The notes under the pieces were generated by a model that saw nothing but the letters and a program-made list of their open reading frames with translations, made no database searches and had not been told where the DNA came from. From Chara braunii (lineage: Eukaryota > Streptophyta > Charophyceae > Charales > Characeae): DNA of 22,720 nucleotides. Shown here piece by piece: positions 19,578-22,720 of this stretch. The position numbers were made by a program, and so were the translations under genes. Positions within the stretch are counted from its first letter, which is position 1. Each line of letters begins with the position of its first letter. The stretch is from positions 937,260-959,979 of the forward strand of contig BFEA01000154.1 of assembly GCA_003427395.1 (NCBI GenBank). Direction: 5' to 3'.

Positions 19578-20613
19578 TGTTATGAACTTGGTTGTCTAAC
19601 GATTTTCTCGCCACTCACATACAGAGTGTCTGACACATGCCCATACACATACCAGACAAAGGGGAGAGGAGACAAAGTCCAAACTGCACACAGACAAAGA
19701 TAAGCAGCGGAATTCAACCATGCACAGGTGGGGAGAGACACACAGTGGTTCTCACTCTCTGACAGACTCCCAACAACCAATCACAGGAAGACACCTGCGA
19801 GGATAACAATCGGAATCACACTGATGATGAGGCAACTCAAACCAATAATCGTTACATAGTTTATCTCAGTATCTCACCACTCTCAGAACCCCACACACCA
19901 CTCTCTATCCTGCACCCAGTTAGTAGTGCAACACATAATCCGCTTCTCAGAGCCCAGCGTCAACCATCCAGATGAAGAACATGAATCGCGATGAAGTCTT
20001 CTGTGCCGATGAGTATCTCTGACGAAGAAGATGACATCTATGGATGCCACACCACTAACAAGCCCTGGCGGACTCTGAGGAGCGAAGGGCGACAGTGGTC
20101 CACCCACATACGCTCAGTGAAGAGCCTCTACACAGCCCAGCCAATCGCAAATACCCTCAGGGGGTAGATGCGCAGAGGGTGCCTCCGCTATGGCAAACCC
20201 TGCTAGGCTGGCTATGGCTGCCGTCCACGGTGAGGGTCTCAGGATGCCGCCTGTAGACAATCGCCGCTCACAAAATTGCTTGGCTCCAGAACGCTGTCTC
20301 GCGAAAATGAAATGCCAGAAGTCCCTAACTTACAGGCTCAGTCCTATTAATAGACTAGCCTACTCTAGACCTAGACCTACTGGACCAGTACCGCATCAGT
20401 TTGGCCTGTTCGGCCTGGGCCCTACCCGGCTATACGGCGTCTAACCCGTCTCTACAGCCCAAGGTCCAGATGGGCCTGCTGTCCTAGTGATAGCCCGGGT
20501 CTGCTAAGGGCCGTAACGGCTAAGGGGAACTCAGGCCTGCAATTTTTGTGTAAATTGCAGATATGTCCCTCACGAATTTCCCTAAGGCCTAAACCGGCGG
20601 TTAGTCCCTGACA
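19578..20613 (-). mobile_element. Probable LTR of about 1,036 bp (- strand, 5' LTR)
   Basis: On the - strand the segment can be read from TGTCAGGGACTAACCG (20613) to GTTCATAACA (19578), giving TG...CA ends. The right-hand boundary with the primer site is firm. The left boundary at 20613 is chosen because TGTCAGGGAC is a typical LTR start and because sequence character changes there. A TATTAATAGG (20343-20352) could be the TATA element. No second copy lies in the window, so the length is not confirmed. The 3' part of this element would lie left of the nested + strand element and I could not find it. Confidence 0.5.
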
Positions 20614-20817
20614 CAAACAAAATTACGAATCTGACCCTAAGAGTCTAAGACACGACTATACAACCTCGCAGTCAGATCTCGGCAGCAGAAATCAGCAAGT
20701 CATTGCAAATGATGGCTCCATGGTGGAGAATTGACTAATTGGCAGGTCCATACTCTTGGGCCTTGGCGATACCCCAAACCCTCTTGACTGATTAAACCAC
20801 CAGTCCATCCGCAGACG
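20614..20817. other. Unassigned spacer
   Basis: About 200 bp between the probable LTR and a short hairpin. No gene or repeat is recognised. Confidence 0.4.
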
Positions 20818-20867
20818 GCACTGTAGATTTTGCTAGTACACAAGTACCGGTCCGAAATCTACAGCAC
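20818..20867. repeat. 50-bp inverted repeat with CTGTAGATT arms
   Basis: GCACTGTAGATTT (20818-20830) is inverted as AAATCTACAGCAC (20855-20867), 11 of 13 bases matching, with a 24-base loop. Two more related words, ACTGTAGGTT (20901) and CCACTGTAGATT (20925), follow. It may be a remnant of a small inverted-repeat element. Confidence 0.5.
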
Positions 20868-20954
20868 CCAGGTCTGGTAGAGGCCCGGTGGGAAGGGGCG
20901 ACTGTAGGTTTTTTTCAAAGGCCACCACTGTAGATTCTATTTTTTATTATTATT

Positions 20955-20995
20955 TTTGGACCATTTCTCGATTTATGTGTGTCATCCTTGCACAG
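20955..20995 (-). pseudogene. U6 snRNA pseudogene, 3' half
   Basis: The - strand reads TGTGCAAGGATGACACACAT and then AAATCGAGAAATGGTCC, matching the 3' half of plant-type U6 (TGCGCAAGGATGACACGCA, AAATCGAGAAATGGTCC). The differences are C-to-T or G-to-A at former CpGs. An A-rich run AAAAATAATAATAAAAAA follows on the - strand instead of a simple T-run terminator, which is what a retroposed copy would show. It continues in the 5' half at 21674-21712 across an inserted element. Confidence 0.85.
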
Positions 20996-21673
20996 GGGCC
21001 TGGACCCACTAGCGAAGTATTCTACGATGTGTGACACAATTTTATGGTTTTTTGGAAAATACAAAGTGATTTTTTATTTGCATGAATGGATCGTTTTCTG
21101 ATTTAAAATGAATTGAAATAGCACATAAAACTATGAAGAACAGCTGTGCACCCGAATTCATGGGTTGGTGCGATTTCCGTCAGGTAAGTCTTCATAGTCA
21201 TGTACCATGGCAATAAAATGTGTCCACGAACACAGCCACGAGGATGAACAAGTAATGGGTATGGGGATACATTCATCACCATGTATCTCATGATGCGTCT
21301 AACAGGCCATCCGACAGACGCGGAAGCTCCTGTCAGATCCACCACGATATCTGAATTTCAGATTTCAAGTTCGATTTCTCAGAGCTAAAAAAAAAGAAAA
21401 CGAAGTCTGGAAATCAACCCCCCCCCTTTCGAGTCCAGAAAATCCAGACTTCCCGCCCACGCAAAGCCACGAGCTATCATGTCCAACTTTGCTGGGTTTT
21501 TTTTTTCGACGCATCTCATTGGACAGGAGGTGGGCATCTTTACAGTCCCCGCTCGGAAACTACCAGGCCATTGAGATCCGATCTATTCGATGGCCGTACT
21601 GTGTCACTCGAGGCCACACGTGATCGAAATCCTGAACGAAGTGGTAGAATACTTCGCTAATGGGTCCAGGCCC
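20996..21673. mobile_element. 678-bp TIR element inserted in a U6 snRNA copy
   Basis: Terminal inverted repeats are 20996-21025 and 21644-21673: 30 bp with one mismatch, starting GGGCCTGGACCC. CAG is duplicated at 20993-20995 and 21674-21676. Deleting the element plus one CAG rebuilds an uninterrupted U6. An alternative reading is an 8-bp duplication CAGGGGCC, which would leave unequal ends. GGGCC termini and a 3-bp duplication suggest PIF/Harbinger (known there: TWA, and CWG in some families), but CACTA-type elements also make 3-bp duplications. Inside are an 80-codon - strand frame (21103-21345) with no family I recognise and a GAAGTCTGGA/TCCAGACTTC inverted repeat (21402-21452). It is probably non-autonomous. 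Confidence 0.82.
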
Positions 21674-21712
21674 CAGGGGCCATGCTAATCTTCTCTGTAT
21701 CGTTCCAATTTG
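21674..21712 (-). pseudogene. U6 snRNA pseudogene, 5' part (truncated)
   Basis: The - strand reads AAATTGGAACGATACAGAGA and AGATTAGCATGGCCCC, identical to the central part of U6. It includes the ACAGAGA box that pairs with the 5' splice site and the AGC triad. The first 20 or so nucleotides, which form the 5' stem-loop, are not recognisable: upstream is GC-rich repeat. With no upstream element of a U6 promoter visible, this is a 5'-truncated copy and not a working gene. Confidence 0.88.
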
Positions 21713-21721
21713 AACCATACT

Positions 21722-21850
21722 TGCAGCGCATCAGTGCGGTGCGCACCTGTGCCGTGCGCGCACTCGTGCGCGATGCGCGCGCACTACTGCGCAGTGCGCA
21801 GTGCGCCGGTGCGCTGGGGCGTGCGCGTGACGAGCGCAATTTCGCGCATG
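21722..21850. repeat. GTGCGC-rich block
   Basis: About 130 bp dominated by GTGCGC, GCGCAC and CGTGCGCG words in both orientations, rich in CpG and partly self-complementary. Open frames through it are composition artefacts. Confidence 0.85.
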
Positions 21851-21920
21851 GTGCGCCGTGGTATACATGGATTTTTTATTTTTTTTTCTTCGTGATACAC
21901 CGAGTTGACGAGTTAACCCC

Positions 21921-21922
<2 letters not shown>

Positions 21923-21987
<65 letters not shown>
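21923..21987. repeat. (AG)n microsatellite
   Basis: Uninterrupted AG repeats of about 65 bp. Confidence 0.98.
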
Positions 21988-21990
<3 letters not shown>

Positions 21991-22322
21991 AACCGTGTGC
22001 TGACACTATCGGACCAAAGAAACCGCCCTTATCAACGGGCAACATGAATCCGGAAGCGGGGCGACATGCACAAAGGACAAATAATATGGCGTTGTATCTT
22101 TCCATGTTCTGGCGGAAGATTCATTCATTCTTTGGGTGGTGGAGAGCGAAGGGCCGATGAATCAGGTAAGCACGTAACGTATCTCTGGAAGCTTTCTTTT
22201 TTTTTTTTTGGAGAATCTCTGAGCAAATGAGACTGAATCCTCCGCTTGAACATGGAAAGATACATTTCCATATATGTCTTCTTGTGCATGTCGAGAGTAG
22301 TGCAGCGAGCCAGTTGGTAAAC
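21988..22322. other. Spacer without a recognised gene
   Basis: A few short open frames and a T11-type run (22197-22209). CAGGTAAGC at about 22163 resembles a 5' splice site, but no convincing exon precedes it. Confidence 0.35.
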
Positions 22323-22720
22323 ATTACCTTTGAGGTTCTGACAGGTTGGACGCGCCGGGCTTCACTCGTGCAAAGAAATTCTTCCTTTACGTTTTTTTCT
22401 TTTTATTAAAAAAAAAAAATCCAGGAAAAACGGCTGTCAGTTCCNTCGTTNTCTACTTCAGAAGTAATACGAAGAGAACGTTTTGAGAGATCGCGACCCT
22501 CATCATGACTGAATCTGGCCTGCAAGAACCCTACCATACAGACTGCAATTACCGTTGAGGTTCTGACAGGTTGGACGTGCCGGGCGACACTCGTGCAAAG
22601 AAATTCTTGATTTTTTTCCATTCCAGGAAAAACAGCTGTCAGTTCCGTCGTTTTCTACTTCAGAAGTAATAAGAAGAGAACGTTTTGAGAAATCGCGACC
22701 CTCATCATGACTGAATCTGG
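22323..22720. repeat. 225-bp tandem repeat, continuing past the window edge
   Basis: Unit 1 is 22323-22547 and unit 2 starts at 22548, with 173 bases visible. Both contain GAGGTTCTGACAGGTTGGAC, TCGTGCAAAGAAATTCTT, CAGGAAAAACGGCTGTCAG (or CAGCTGTCAG) and GAATCTGG. Unit 1 has extra T- and A-runs (22391-22421), which unit 2 lacks in part, and two unknown bases (22445, 22452). No gene is recognised in the unit. Confidence 0.92.

Noticed and set aside
21001-21009. CACTA near the left end of the U6-inserted element as evidence for a CACTA transposon
   Set aside because: The word is internal to the inverted repeat and reads CATTA at the other end, so it does not mark the terminus.
21103-21345. 80-codon - strand frame inside the U6-inserted element as a transposase fragment
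   Set aside because: No DDE-type motif or known family pattern is visible; length is within chance for this composition.
22078-22170. Possible first exon ending at CAG|GTAAGC near 22163
   Set aside because: The frame from the nearest ATG stops before the donor; no protein similarity.

Overview
This window looks like repeat-rich, intron-bearing eukaryotic nuclear DNA, most likely from a green plant of the streptophyte line. Three things point there. The main LINE carries the plant-type combination of a CCHC-knuckle ORF1 and an ORF2 ending in a zf-RVT zinc-binding segment. A Ty3/gypsy protease-RT fragment is present. Two LTR-like sequences are each followed by a tRNA-Met-type primer site, TGGTATCGGAGC. 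The one credible host coding exon encodes part of a G8 domain, which is unexpected in a land plant, so a charophyte-type alga is my best guess (inference). No bacterial operon, rRNA, intact tRNA or CRISPR array was seen.

Layout, left to right. About 1-980 is strongly pyrimidine-rich and may be the LINE leader. From 987 to 10475 lies a nearly full-length but decayed LINE (LINE A, + strand). ORF1 (987-3705) is frameshifted. A 168-bp tandem duplication covers the ORF1/ORF2 junction. ORF2 holds an APE endonuclease, RT and zf-RVT. ORF2 is interrupted twice: by about 1 kb starting with T33 (5306 to about 6305), and by a 734-bp A-tailed retroposon (7214-7947) bounded by a 10-bp target-site duplication. 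It ends in an AAAT-rich tail.

Between LINE A and the next LINE is a short host segment with the G8 exon (11200-11387), which has both splice sites. From about 14316 down to 11770 is a second, 5'-truncated LINE (LINE B, - strand). It is split by a 1.3-kb insertion carrying (CA)n(GA)n microsatellites and ends in a 135-bp tandem repeat.

From about 14350 to 20613 is a nest of LTR-retrotransposon debris. On the + strand, a 160-bp direct-repeat pair (15070-15229 and 17467-17626) with an adjacent primer site encloses a Ty3/gypsy protease and a broken RT. On the - strand, a probable 1,036-bp LTR (19578-20613), primer site, long leader and gag-like start are cut off at 17626.

The most interesting locus is at 20955-21712. 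A 5'-truncated U6 snRNA copy (- strand) is split by a 678-bp element with 30-bp terminal inverted repeats and a 3-bp CAG duplication. The window ends with a GTGCGC-rich block, an (AG)n tract and a 225-bp tandem repeat that runs off the edge. Apart from the exon, nothing here looks like a working gene set: it is layered transposons, in which the order of insertion can be partly read.
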